Of a stretch of 39,528 nucleotides of DNA, positions 24,073 through 32,312 are shown in pieces. The DNA is from a virus. Under the pieces are notes generated by a model. The model made no database searches and was not told the origin of the DNA. It saw nothing but the letters and a program-made list of their open reading frames with translations. The number at the start of each line of letters is the position of its first letter. Within the stretch, counting starts at the first letter, position 1. The stretch spans positions 1-39,528 of IMG/VR virus record IMGVR_UViG_3300003323_000938, one strand, 5' to 3'. The translations under genes were made by a program, and so were the position numbers.

Positions 24073-25521
24073 CTATCGCCTCGCCTTCTTGATACCCGCG
24101 GTGACGCGGTCGACCTTGGCCACCACGTAGCGCATGGCGTCCATGCCGTGATCGTTCTCTTTCAGCGGCACGTCCTTGCTGACCTTGCCGTCGGGCTGGT
24201 CCCAGACGTAGCTGGTGATCTCCTCCAGTGTGCAGGTGGGCTTGCCCGCGTCACGCAGCGACTGGTCGAGCTTGGTCCGCGCACCCTGGAGCAGGTAGAG
24301 CCGCGGCCGGCCGTCGCCGGCGAGCTTCAGCCGGGACTGCACCGCCTCGATGCCCGGCTTGACCCACTTCACCGCGGACACCGTGCTGTAGCCCCAGTGC
24401 TTGCGGAAGGTGGCCCGGTCCTCGGCGTCGTGGTCACAGATGATGTACCAGGGCATGGGCTCCTGTTCGACCATCTCGCCGGTGCGCGGGTTCTTCTTGA
24501 GCACCTGGCGCTTGAGGTCGCGGACGTGATCCTCCACCAGGCGCTGGGTCATGTACTGCTCCCGGTACAGGTACAGCCGGCCGTCGTCGTCGCGGGCCCA
24601 GCGCTGGATCACCGTGGGGTTGGTGAACCCGAAGTCGATCGACCAGTAGCGCTCCCAGTGCCAGGGCAGGCCGGCGGCGCACAGCCGGGTGTCGGGCCAC
24701 CCGCCGTGTAGCGCGGCGATCTCGGCCAGGGTGGGGCTGTGAACGGCGGCGTCGAACGCCTCATAGACCTGGCCGTCGGTGGCCACCCACTTGCCGTCGC
24801 GAAGCCGGGCCAGCCGGACTCCGGTCAGCGCGTCCAGCCGTGCCATGTACTCCACGCCGTAATCGGGTGTGAGCTGGCCGTCACGGGTGTAGATCCGGGG
24901 GTTGTCCTTGTGCCGGGACTCGACCAGGTGCACGGTGCCCGAGTCGGCCAGCTGCTTGAGCCAGTGCGTCGGGGCGTCGGGGTTGGTGTCGGCGATCAGC
25001 TGTTGAAACGACACGCGGCCGTTCCGCAACCGGGTGTCGAGCTGCTCCCAGTCGGTGATGGTGAGCTGGGTCGCTTCCTGGATGTAGATCACGTCGTACT
25101 CGGTGGACATGATCCGGCCAGGGTCGTTCATCCCGCCGATGGCGATGAACGAGCCGCCCTTGAACCCGCCGTTGGGTCCGTTGGCGTAGCGGTAGCCGGC
25201 GGGGTCGGACTTGCTGCCGCCGAAGTAGTCGACCAGGCCGGTGGCCAGCGACTCGGTGGCCACGTGCTGCTTCCACGTGACCAGTGCGGTCGAAGCCAGG
25301 TCCGCGGCCACCTTGCGCACGATCAGCCCGCGCATCCCGGGGTTGAGCAGCGCCATCAGGTGCAGCTTCTCCAGGCACGCCCGGGTCTTGCCCGTGCCGG
25401 CGGGCCCGGACAGCAGGATGCGCGGTCCGCGGTAGCCGAACAGTGTCTTGGCCGCGCCCCACGGCTCGTACTGGTGGGTAAGGATCTTGGCCGGCGATGG
25501 GGCCAGATCGACGGGAATCAC
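24073..25521 (-). CDS. terL: Terminase large subunit
   Basis: A 482-residue packaging motor. Walker A GPAGTGKT (39-46), Walker B YDVIYIQEA (142-150, Glu149), then the RNase H-type nuclease acids Asp296 (DFGFTNP), Asp363/365 (CDHDAED) and Asp457/461 (ENDHGMDAM). It pumps DNA into the prohead and cuts it. GTG 25521 was chosen for its GTGA overlap with the previous gene; the longer open frame upstream is a shadow. Confidence 0.94.
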   Translation of the reverse strand: MIPVDLAPSPAKILTHQYEPWGAAKTLFGYRGPRILLSGPAGTGKTRACLEKLHLMALLNPGMRGLIVRKVAADLASTALVTWKQHVATESLATGLVDYFGGSKSDPAGYRYANGPNGGFKGGSFIAIGGMNDPGRIMSTEYDVIYIQEATQLTITDWEQLDTRLRNGRVSFQQLIADTNPDAPTHWLKQLADSGTVHLVESRHKDNPRIYTRDGQLTPDYGVEYMARLDALTGVRLARLRDGKWVATDGQVYEAFDAAVHSPTLAEIAALHGGWPDTRLCAAGLPWHWERYWSIDFGFTNPTVIQRWARDDDGRLYLYREQYMTQRLVEDHVRDLKRQVLKKNPRTGEMVEQEPMPWYIICDHDAEDRATFRKHWGYSTVSAVKWVKPGIEAVQSRLKLAGDGRPRLYLLQGARTKLDQSLRDAGKPTCTLEEITSYVWDQPDGKVSKDVPLKENDHGMDAMRYVVAKVDRVTAGIKKARR

Positions 25522-25706
25522 CGTGGATCCCCAGAGCCGAGCAGCGAGCGGCACCGCCCGTCGTGGCCGGTGTCCAAGGCACAGCGCGTCATACCGACCT
25601 CTCGCGCACAGCGGCCGGACAACTCGGGCGGAGCGAAGTGGTCGGCGCTGCGCAGCCACCATGCGGATCGGTCGACACCGTCGGCGGGCTGCTGCGTGGT
25701 GGTCAC
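25518..25706 (-). CDS. Small zinc-knuckle protein
   Basis: A 62-residue protein from GTG 25706. CAREVGMTRCALDTGHDGRC matches the C-x8-C-x5-H pattern of the knuckle proteins at 33-36 kb, but ends in Cys in place of the last His. It lies between a membrane gene and terminase with overlaps on both sides. Function unknown. Confidence 0.65.
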   Translation of the reverse strand: MTTTQQPADGVDRSAWWLRSADHFAPPELSGRCAREVGMTRCALDTGHDGRCRSLLGSGDPR

Positions 25707-25921
25707 CGTCGGTCCAGCCACGCCCAGGTGCTGGCGGTCCAACGCCACACCGACTTCGGTTGGAAGTTCGTGATGATCTTCAACGCGTGGTCGGGGTAGC
25801 CGATGGCGGCCACCACGACGGCCAGCCACGCCAGCGTGCCGAATGGGCCACAGAGGCCGACCAGCACGACGGTGGCCAGCAGCGCCAGCACAGCGACGGT
25901 CAGCCCGCGGGTGAGTGTCAC
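25703..25921 (-). CDS. Two-helix membrane protein
   Basis: A 72-residue protein with two hydrophobic segments (about residues 6-24 and 27-41) and a Trp-rich C-terminus (SVWRWTASTWAWLDRR). GTG start overlaps the previous stop. Function unknown. Confidence 0.65.
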   Translation of the reverse strand: MTLTRGLTVAVLALLATVVLVGLCGPFGTLAWLAVVVAAIGYPDHALKIITNFQPKSVWRWTASTWAWLDRR

Positions 25922-26247
25922 GGCGACGTCACCTCATCCCAGGTCTGGCCGCACACGCAGGTGTGGCTGCCGTCCAGGTCGGTCTCGGTGGTCTTGCAGT
26001 AGTGCACACACTGGGTGCCGTCGTCCAGGTTCTGCACCAGCGCGGCGTTGCACACGCCCTCAGCCTCGGACCGAGGGCAGGCCGGCAGGTCTTCCATCCG
26101 CGACTGGCGTGGACGCAGCAGCTCGGCCAGCTGCGCCATCGCGGCTTCCTGCCGACTGGCCGGCGCGGGGAAGCCAGGCTCAGGGCCGAACGGCGGCCCG
26201 CTCTGTACGGACGTCTGTTCGGGCGCCTGTTCGTCACTCCGCGTCAC
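25918..26247 (-). CDS. Hypothetical protein with C-terminal Cys/His site
   Basis: A 109-residue protein from GTG 26247. The N-terminus holds copy 5 of the 27-bp repeat (codons 7-15). The C-terminal half has CPRSEAEGVC, then CVHYC and CVCG, enough for one or two zinc sites. Function unknown. Confidence 0.65.
   Translation of the reverse strand: MTRSDEQAPEQTSVQSGPPFGPEPGFPAPASRQEAAMAQLAELLRPRQSRMEDLPACPRSEAEGVCNAALVQNLDDGTQCVHYCKTTETDLDGSHTCVCGQTWDEVTSP
26201..26227 (-). repeat. 27-bp dispersed repeat, copy 5
   Basis: GGCGCC-C-GAACA, then G and ACGTCCGTACAG on the minus strand, near the start of the host gene. Confidence 0.85.
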
Positions 26248-26744
26248 TTCAGCGCCTCCGGATCCACGCCGACCACCTGGAACTTGATCTCGGCGTCCAT
26301 GGTCACCTGCTGCTTGACCGGCGCGTTCTCGCCGTGCAGCTGCGACAGCTGCGCCTCGATCATGCGCAGCTCACGGATGGCCGCGACCCGGGGCGCGTCG
26401 TCGTGCAGCGGGTCTCCGGTCTCCGGATCGAACATGACCTTGCCGTTGTTGACCACGATGTGGTCCCGGTCCAGGATCTCCTGGGCCCGCCGGCGCAGCT
26501 CGGCCAGCCGCTCGCCGCGCTCGGCCCGAAGCGCCGACAGCTGGGGCGAGATGATGGCCTGGAGCCCGCGCTGCCACTGCTGCCGAACAGCCTCATCCGA
26601 TGGGGGGCTGTCTCGATGGCCCGGCCACTCGCCGGCCTCCCACATCACCCGGCCGATCTCGGCCCACTTCAGATCGTCCCGGCGCAGCTCGATGATCCGG
26701 GCGCGCGCCGTCGCCGCGTCCGCCGCGTCGTCCCAGCGGGGCAC
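26244..26744 (-). CDS. Terminase small subunit-like protein
   Basis: A 166-residue helical protein next upstream of the terminase large subunit in transcription order. A likely HTH (LKWAEIGRVMWE) sits near the N-terminus and a long coiled-coil (QLSALRAERGERLAELRRRAQEI) in the middle, as in small subunits that form rings and recognise packaging sites. GTG 26744 was chosen because a near-perfect ribosome site, GGAGGTGATC, lies seven bases upstream; the longer open frame to 26816 is rejected. Confidence 0.75.
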   Translation of the reverse strand: MPRWDDAADAATARARIIELRRDDLKWAEIGRVMWEAGEWPGHRDSPPSDEAVRQQWQRGLQAIISPQLSALRAERGERLAELRRRAQEILDRDHIVVNNGKVMFDPETGDPLHDDAPRVAAIRELRMIEAQLSQLHGENAPVKQQVTMDAEIKFQVVGVDPEALK

Positions 26745-26802
26745 CTGATCACCTCCGGTCACCAAGAACAGCATGGTCCCAGCCGTCAACTTGCACAGGG
26801 TA

Positions 26803-26846
26803 GCAAGAAGGGGCACCAGGTGCGTCCACCCGATACCCCTTCTTGC
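26803..26846 (-). promoter_or_regulatory. Dumbbell hairpin upstream of small terminase gene
   Basis: GCAAGAAGGGG (26803-26813) pairs perfectly with 26836-26846; inside it GGTG (26819-26822) pairs with CACC (26827-26830). It lies in the gap between two genes just upstream of terS, where packaging or attenuation sites are often found. Confidence 0.5.
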
Positions 26847-26857
26847 ATCACCGCAGG

Positions 26858-26992
26858 TCAGACACCATCTTCGCCGCGGTCCTTATTGGCCTGGTCGATG
26901 TCCTTCTGCCGCTGCTCGTGCCGCTTGGCCTGAGCCTGCTTCGCCTGCTTGTCCTGCGGCCCGGCGGGCTCGATCTCGTCACGCCTACCCAT
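26858..26992 (-). CDS. 44-residue charged peptide
   Basis: ATG 26992 has a perfect GGAGGAG site. The product is almost all Gln, Lys, Arg, Asp and Glu and should be a single helix (KQAKQAQAKRHEQRQKD). No function known. It ends 113 bases before the terS start. Confidence 0.6.
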   Translation of the reverse strand: MGRRDEIEPAGPQDKQAKQAQAKRHEQRQKDIDQANKDRGEDGV

Positions 26993-27013
26993 GATCTCCT
27001 CCAGGTGATCGGT

Positions 27014-27283
27014 CTACATCTGGTCATCGCCGGCGGCGGCCTCGGCGTTACCTTCGGGCACCACCCGCCACTGGCTGGCCTTGATCTGCTCCAGCTTGGT
27101 CTGGCTGTAGCGCACCAGCGGGTAGCCGCCGTCGGTGCGGTCGAAGATGAAGACCGTGCCGTCGGGCAGCTTGCCCTTCTTGCGCCGGTAGTGCAGGGCG
27201 CGTTCCCCGATGCCGAGGAACGCCGCCGCCTGGCTACGCGTCAGCATGTCCGGATCGTCCGGGCTGTCGGGGAACACGTCCAT
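27014..27283 (-). CDS. Helix-turn-helix DNA-binding protein
   Basis: An 89-residue protein. LTRSQAAAFLGIGERALHYRR (about residues 14-34) is a MerR/excisionase-type helix-turn-helix. The following VFIFDRTDGGYPLVRYSQTKLEQIK is the wing and last helix. It could bind phage promoters or act as a recombination directionality factor. ATG 27283 has a TAGTCT box seven bases upstream, so the transcript may be leaderless. A weak match to the shared operator (TTGCA-N6-AGCAC, 27285-27300) sits over this start. Confidence 0.75.
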   Translation of the reverse strand: MDVFPDSPDDPDMLTRSQAAAFLGIGERALHYRRKKGKLPDGTVFIFDRTDGGYPLVRYSQTKLEQIKASQWRVVPEGNAEAAAGDDQM

Positions 27284-27310
27284 GTTGCAAAGACTAGCAC
27301 AGAGGTGGCA

Positions 27311-30300
27311 TCACCCGCTGTGCCAGCTTCGGGCCGGCGGGCCGCCCGCCTCGGCGGTGATGGCGATGTCGCCGAGCTGGCGGGTCATTACCCCCAGCAG
27401 CGTGTCCAGGCCGAGCTGGGCCTGATCCTGCGGCACCATCGCCACGATCTCGTCATGCACCGGCATGAGCACACCACCGCCGAAACTGGCGTCGTCCCAC
27501 TCCAGCAGCGCATCGGCGAGCAGTTCCCGCGCGGTGCCCTGGATCAGGTAGTTCGGGGCCTTGTGCGGCAGCTTGGGGTCGAGGTGGATGACCCGGCCCG
27601 AGTAGGTGCGCCACTGCCGCAGGCCGGTGCGCACGCCCTGCTTGATCTCCTCGGACCACGCGGCCAGCCGCGGGGTGAGCGCGCGCAGCGCGTCGACGGC
27701 GGCGGCCACGATCTCCACCGAGACGCCGGACTGCTTGGCCAGGGTCTCGAACCCGCCGCCGTAGATGTAGCCGAACACGATGCGCTTGGCCAGGGTGCGG
27801 TTCTCGTCGGCCAGCGCCTCGCCGAACACCTGGGCGGCGATCATGCGGTGGATGTCCAGGCCCTGCTCCAGCACCGAGCGCAGCACGGGGTCCCCGGACA
27901 GCGCCGCGGCCACGCGCAGCTCCACACCCTCGAAGTCGGCCGAGACGATGGCGAACCCGGCGTCAGCCAGCACGCACTCGCGCACGCCGCCCTTCTTGCT
28001 GATCTGCTGCATGTTGGGCCGAACGCAGCTCATGCGGCCGGTGTCCGCGCCGAGGGTGTAGACGGTGGGCCGGACCCGGCCGTCGCCGCGCTCCACGGCG
28101 ATCAGCCACGGCCGCAGGATCAGCTTCAGCAGGGTGTCGTGGTGCCGCCAGTCCAGCACCAGCCGTGCGGCGGCCTGTGCGGGCCCTGAGCGCTCCGCAA
28201 GGGTGTGCAGCACGTCCTTGGCCGTCGACGGAGCGCCGCCCGGCGTGTGGGGCAGCGAGACGCCCATGCGGGTGAACGCCTCGCCGAGCTGCTTGGGGCT
28301 GCCGGGGTTGTCGATGCCGAGGGCGGAGCGGACCTGCTGGCGCAGCTGCTGCTCGGCGGCGTCGTGGTCGTCGTGCTGGCTGCGCACCAGCGCGGCGTCC
28401 AGCGGGAAGCCGAAGGTGGCGGCGGGGGCGACGATGCGCTGCACGCGCTTCTCGCGCTCGTGCACGGCCGGATCGGGGGCCGGCGTGGTCAGCGCCAGCA
28501 GCGCGCCGTCCAGCACGTCGGAGCAGGCGTAGCTGATCATCGTGGAGCTGCGCTTGTCCACCTGGAGCCAGCCGGACTTCTCCGCCGGCGTGGTGGGCTC
28601 GGTCTCGGTGAGCCAGCCCGAGGCCGTGAACAGGGCCTTGCGGCGCTCCTCGGCGGCCGGCGAGGTGGCCTGCGCGCCGAGTCGGACGGCGCTGGCCGCC
28701 TTGAGCGCCGGGTTGCCGCCGCCGCCGCTGGGGTCGGCCAGCTTCTCCCCGATCACCGTGTCGTCCATCTTGGCCCACAGCTCGGCGTGGGTGGCGATGC
28801 CGGCGTGGTGCAGCGCGGGAATGTCGGCGTGGGCGTTGTGGGCGTGCAGCACCTGGGCGCGGCCCAGCGCCGCGGTGGCGACGGCACAGCACGGTGTGCA
28901 GTCGGCGTCCAGGTCCACGGCCAGCACCCGGGTGCCGAGCTGGACGGTCCGCAGCGCGTAGTCGGGGTGCCCGATCGGATAGCCCGAGGTCTCCACGTCC
29001 ACGGTGAGGTGGCCGTCGCTCTTGGCCATCGCGTCGGTGAGCAGGGGGCCGACGTGCACGTGGTCGACGTGGCGGGGAGTCGGGGTGGTGCGCCGGACCA
29101 CGGCGGGCAGCTCCACGGTCTCGCCGGCGAGCTCGGCCACCCTGGCCGCCTTCTCCGCTGCCTTGCGCGCCTGCACCGGGGTGGGCTCGCCGGGCTGTCG
29201 CCGAGTCCGCTTGGGCTTCGCCGGGGGCTCGGGCTCGGCCGACTTCTCGGTGGCTTCCCGCTCCTGACGGCGCAGCGAAGCGTAGTTCGCACTTAGGGGA
29301 GCCTTACTATGCTGCCGATGTACGGACGTATGTACCGGCGCCAAGCCGGATGACGGGTCCGCCGAATCACCCGTCATGGCGAGTTCGCCCTGGTCAGATA
29401 CCGAGTTGGCGGAATCGACTGACGGATCGCTGACTGGCTCCGGTATTCCCGAGTTATATGTACTTACTTGATTAAGATGATGATGAAAAGTTACTGGCGA
29501 ACCATCCATCACATCCGTCATCTCATGATCAACTTGGGTGCTGACCTGCGAAGACGGGATGACTGATCCAGACTCGGCATCAGTCACGGATGTGTCATCA
29601 CCCGTCATCGTCTTCCCAGCGGCCGGAACCGGTTCCGGAGCCGGTCCGGTGAACCAGTTCCCACCCGGGTTCTGCTTGAGCTCCAGGTGTCGGTACCGGG
29701 TCTCCGCGGTTCGGGTGAGCCCCACACCGGCCTTGGTCAGCCGTCGGCCGAAGTCCACCGATGAGAGCACCGCGCGCCGGCCGAACGCCGGGTGGTTGCG
29801 GAACCAGACGGCGAAGTCGTTGTGCAGCAGCTGCGCCGGGGTGCCGGGCTCGGCGGCCACCGTGCGCTCGTCCATCCACAGTCGGACCGGGTCCTGCTCG
29901 CGGACCATGGTCTCCACCAGCTCGGCCACCGCGGCCGGCGTGGCCGAGGGGGCCAGCGTGGCGGAGTCGGCCAACCACGCCGAAGCCCGGCGCATCATCG
30001 CGGCCAGCACGCCGGGCGCTTCCCGGGCCCAGGCTCCGCTGATGGTGTCCCCGGCGACTTCGCCCAGCGCCGCTCTAGCACGACTGACCTGATCGGGGTC
30101 GCCGTCGCAGGCGATCACCCGGGCCCGGTCGCGCAACGCGTCGTCGGTCAGCTCAGGCGCGTCGTTCTGCATCAGCACCAGCGTGTGTGTGGAGTCCCAG
30201 GTCACCGGATCCCGACGCATCTGGTTGCCGGTCATCCGGCCGCCGCCGGTGAGCAGCTTGACCCGCTCCACCTTGTCCCGGTGCGTCGGCGCGGGCTCGT

Positions 30301-32092
30301 CGATATAGGCCAGCCGCAATCCCTTGAGGCTGTAGACCACCGAGCCGTGGGCTTCCGGGGCCACGATCAGCTTCTGGTCGGCCGGGCCGCCGTAGGTGCC
30401 CAGCAGGTTGCACAACAGCGCCACCACCTGCGTCTTGCCGCGCCCGGTGTCGCCGTAGAGCACGGGCATGATCCGCGGGCTGTGCCCGGTCAGGCCGACG
30501 GCCAGCACGCGCAAGGCCCACTCTCGAATCTCGGCATCCGGCCACACCGCGGCCACGAAGGCGTCCCACAGCGGCGTGGGCCCCTCCACCGGCTCGAACC
30601 GGGCGGAGTGGGTGTGCGGGGTCAGCGGGTCCACACCGTCGGCCAGCGCGCACGTGCGCAGGTCCCACGGCCGGCCCCCCGCCCACAGAATCGCCGGGTC
30701 GGCGTCCAGCTCGGACAGCCGCACGTGGTTGGGATGGCTGCCGGCCGCGGTCAGTTCCCGGATCTTCTTGGCCACTGGGGCCGACCCGGCCGAGGAGTGG
30801 AAGCGCTGGTGCCGCCAGCCCTGCCAGTGCTCCGCGGTGCGCTCGGACGGGTCCTTGGGCACCGGCCGCGCGCCGTAGGGCATCCGCACGGCCACCTCGG
30901 TCACCGCCCAGCCCGAGGCGTCGCGGGTGATGGTCTGCCAGCGTTCCGGGCCGCGGACCAGCCAGCTGCCGGATTCGGAGTCCATCCGCAGGTTCGGGTA
31001 GAGCTCGGCCAGCACCGACTGGGCAAGGCCGTGGTCGGTGTTGTCCTCGGCCGGGTCGAACACGTCAGCCAGCCGGCCGTGCGAGCGGACGTGCTCCAGG
31101 GAAGCCAGGGCGCGCGGCGGCAGCGCCGGCTGGCCGGCCGACCCCGCGGCGTACCCGCTGTCGTCCCAGACCTTGAACGGCCGGCGCTGCCCGTCGGCCA
31201 GGCCGTCGCGGATCCACCGCGCGTCGTCGGCGTCTGGTTCGTTGCCCCAGGCCCGGCCGGCGGCGTCTTCCAGCCCGCTGTACGCGGTGGCGGCGTCCAG
31301 CACGCCGGCGGCCACGTAGCCGCCCAGGGTCAGCGCGGCGCGCATGAGCACGTGCCGGTAGCCGGACCCGGGCGTGGCCGGGGCCGAGGCGGCGGCCAGC
31401 TCCCGGGCGATGGCGGCGCGGGCCGCGGTGAGGCTCTGCGGCGGCCGGGCCATGAACTGCGACCAGCCGTCGGCGTGCTGCTCGCCGGGGACGGCCGGCG
31501 GCATCGGCCGTTCCTGCCGCTCGGCCAGCGCGCTCACCCAGGTCTCGGGCAGGAACGGCAGATCCGCCACCAGCGGTAGCTCGCCGGGCGCGGCCGAGGT
31601 GAAGTCGGGGCGGTACCAGGCGTAGACGCCGCCCTCGGGATGCACCGACGGCGCGGCCACGATGTAGCGGTGGTGATGCTGGAGCACGTCGATGCCGAGG
31701 CCGGCCTTGCCGCGCAGCGTCACATCGGCCTGGGGCAGCCGGTAGAGCCACACCCGCGCCGGCGAGTCCGCGCCGCGGGAGGTGGAGCTCCAGGTGGCGG
31801 GCAGCGGACCCAGCTCGGCCATCAGCTCGGCCAACGTGTCCGCGCCAGGTTTGCCGTCGTAGTGGTCGACGTCGATGCCGACCACCCCGGCGGGCAGCCG
31901 CAGGCCGATGTAGGCCGGGCCGGCCTGCGCCCAGGCGAGCACCTGGGCGATCTCGGGCGTCGCGCCGCCGGCCCCGGTGAAGCCTTCCGGCGGCGGGAAC
32001 TTCGCGCCGAGCGGGAGCGGCAGGGTGCCGGTCCACCCTGCCTGGATGTACATGCCGGCCTGCGCGAAGGGACTGGTGCTGCTACCGTGCAC
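27311..32092 (-). CDS. Primase-helicase-exonuclease-DNA polymerase fusion
   Basis: One frame of 1593 residues. Residues 1-200: primase-polymerase domain (GIDVDHYDG, Asp74/Asp76; SVHPEGG near 149). About 520-700: D5/SF3-type helicase (Walker A GDTGRGKT 547-554; YIDE 596-599; sensor MQNDAPE near 641). Residues 827-1020: disordered linker rich in Ser, Asp and Lys. About 1025-1195: 3'-5' exonuclease (DVETSG, Asp1032/Glu1034; Asn1086 to Asp1090; Tyr1188 to Asp1192). About 1340-1560: family A polymerase (Asp1386 with ELR; motif B Arg1432, Lys1436, Phe1440, Tyr1444; HDE 1546-1548). All key residues are present, so every domain could be active. GTG 32092 has AAAGG nine bases upstream. The gene probably encodes most of the phage replication fork. 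Confidence 0.92.
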   Translation of the reverse strand: MHGSSTSPFAQAGMYIQAGWTGTLPLPLGAKFPPPEGFTGAGGATPEIAQVLAWAQAGPAYIGLRLPAGVVGIDVDHYDGKPGADTLAELMAELGPLPATWSSTSRGADSPARVWLYRLPQADVTLRGKAGLGIDVLQHHHRYIVAAPSVHPEGGVYAWYRPDFTSAAPGELPLVADLPFLPETWVSALAERQERPMPPAVPGEQHADGWSQFMARPPQSLTAARAAIARELAAASAPATPGSGYRHVLMRAALTLGGYVAAGVLDAATAYSGLEDAAGRAWGNEPDADDARWIRDGLADGQRRPFKVWDDSGYAAGSAGQPALPPRALASLEHVRSHGRLADVFDPAEDNTDHGLAQSVLAELYPNLRMDSESGSWLVRGPERWQTITRDASGWAVTEVAVRMPYGARPVPKDPSERTAEHWQGWRHQRFHSSAGSAPVAKKIRELTAAGSHPNHVRLSELDADPAILWAGGRPWDLRTCALADGVDPLTPHTHSARFEPVEGPTPLWDAFVAAVWPDAEIREWALRVLAVGLTGHSPRIMPVLYGDTGRGKTQVVALLCNLLGTYGGPADQKLIVAPEAHGSVVYSLKGLRLAYIDEPAPTHRDKVERVKLLTGGGRMTGNQMRRDPVTWDSTHTLVLMQNDAPELTDDALRDRARVIACDGDPDQVSRARAALGEVAGDTISGAWAREAPGVLAAMMRRASAWLADSATLAPSATPAAVAELVETMVREQDPVRLWMDERTVAAEPGTPAQLLHNDFAVWFRNHPAFGRRAVLSSVDFGRRLTKAGVGLTRTAETRYRHLELKQNPGGNWFTGPAPEPVPAAGKTMTGDDTSVTDAESGSVIPSSQVSTQVDHEMTDVMDGSPVTFHHHLNQVSTYNSGIPEPVSDPSVDSANSVSDQGELAMTGDSADPSSGLAPVHTSVHRQHSKAPLSANYASLRRQEREATEKSAEPEPPAKPKRTRRQPGEPTPVQARKAAEKAARVAELAGETVELPAVVRRTTPTPRHVDHVHVGPLLTDAMAKSDGHLTVDVETSGYPIGHPDYALRTVQLGTRVLAVDLDADCTPCCAVATAALGRAQVLHAHNAHADIPALHHAGIATHAELWAKMDDTVIGEKLADPSGGGGNPALKAASAVRLGAQATSPAAEERRKALFTASGWLTETEPTTPAEKSGWLQVDKRSSTMISYACSDVLDGALLALTTPAPDPAVHEREKRVQRIVAPAATFGFPLDAALVRSQHDDHDAAEQQLRQQVRSALGIDNPGSPKQLGEAFTRMGVSLPHTPGGAPSTAKDVLHTLAERSGPAQAAARLVLDWRHHDTLLKLILRPWLIAVERGDGRVRPTVYTLGADTGRMSCVRPNMQQISKKGGVRECVLADAGFAIVSADFEGVELRVAAALSGDPVLRSVLEQGLDIHRMIAAQVFGEALADENRTLAKRIVFGYIYGGGFETLAKQSGVSVEIVAAAVDALRALTPRLAAWSEEIKQGVRTGLRQWRTYSGRVIHLDPKLPHKAPNYLIQGTARELLADALLEWDDASFGGGVLMPVHDEIVAMVPQDQAQLGLDTLLGVMTRQLGDIAITAEAGGPPARSWHSG
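29316..29342 (-). repeat. 27-bp dispersed repeat, copy 6
   Basis: GGCGCC-G-GTACA, then T and ACGTCCGTACAT on the minus strand, in the linker of the polymerase fusion (codons 918-926). Confidence 0.85.
29349..29610 (-). other. AT-rich linker segment with iteron-like repeats (possible origin)
   Basis: ATCACCCGTCAT occurs at 29366-29377 and 29597-29608, with a close variant at 29508-29521 and an inverted ATGACGGGT at 29350-29358. The segment around 29449-29500 is far richer in A and T than its surroundings. It lies inside the linker of the replication protein gene, as the lambda origin lies inside gene O. Origin function is inference. Confidence 0.4.
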
Positions 32093-32181
32093 AGTGCTTG
32101 ACCTTTCGTAGTGCGGTGGTGTTGCTGCTCGGCCACCGGGTGCGGCGGCGAGGTCGGGCGAACACTCCTCCAGGGTGTAGG

Positions 32182-32214
32182 GACCCCCACCGGCGACGCG
32201 GTGGGGGTCTTTTC
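32182..32214 (+). terminator. Intrinsic terminator, plus strand
   Basis: GACCCCCACC (32182-32191) pairs perfectly with 32200-32209 over an 8-base loop, followed by TTTTCT. Only the plus direction has the T-tract. No plus-strand gene lies between here and 7504, so its transcript is not explained. Confidence 0.75.
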
Positions 32215-32251
32215 TGTTGGCAGGACTCGGACTCTACGCCTCAAACGTCCA

Positions 32252-32273
32252 GTTTCCACGACCAAGTGGAAAC
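32252..32273. promoter_or_regulatory. Perfect palindrome GTTTCCAC-N6-GTGGAAAC
   Basis: Eight-base arms with a six-base spacer, four bases before the -35 box of the plus promoter P3. A likely operator in the divergent region between the polymerase fusion gene and the recombination operon. Confidence 0.6.
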
Positions 32274-32276
32274 AAG

Positions 32277-32305
32277 TTGCAAACCCCTGCACACCAGCGT
32301 AGCGT
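32277..32305 (+). promoter_or_regulatory. Promoter P3, leaderless, with operator variant
   Basis: -35 TTGCAA (32277-32282), 17-base spacer, -10 TAGCGT (32300-32305), and the ATG at 32313 is eight bases after it, with no ribosome site. TTGCA-N6-TGCAC (32277-32292) matches nine of ten bases of the P1/P2 operator. Confidence 0.6.
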
Positions 32306-32312
32306 GGCGGCC

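Noticed and set aside
24739-25773. Plus-strand open frames opposite terminase
   Set aside because: Low-information Val/Gly/His-rich shadows of the terminase large subunit gene.
26745-26816. Longer start for the small terminase gene at 26816
   Set aside because: A near-perfect ribosome site points to GTG 26744, and the extension runs into a hairpin.
32182-32214. The hairpin as terminator for minus-strand transcription
   Set aside because: In that direction it is followed by CCTACACC with no T-run, and it would lie upstream of the polymerase gene.
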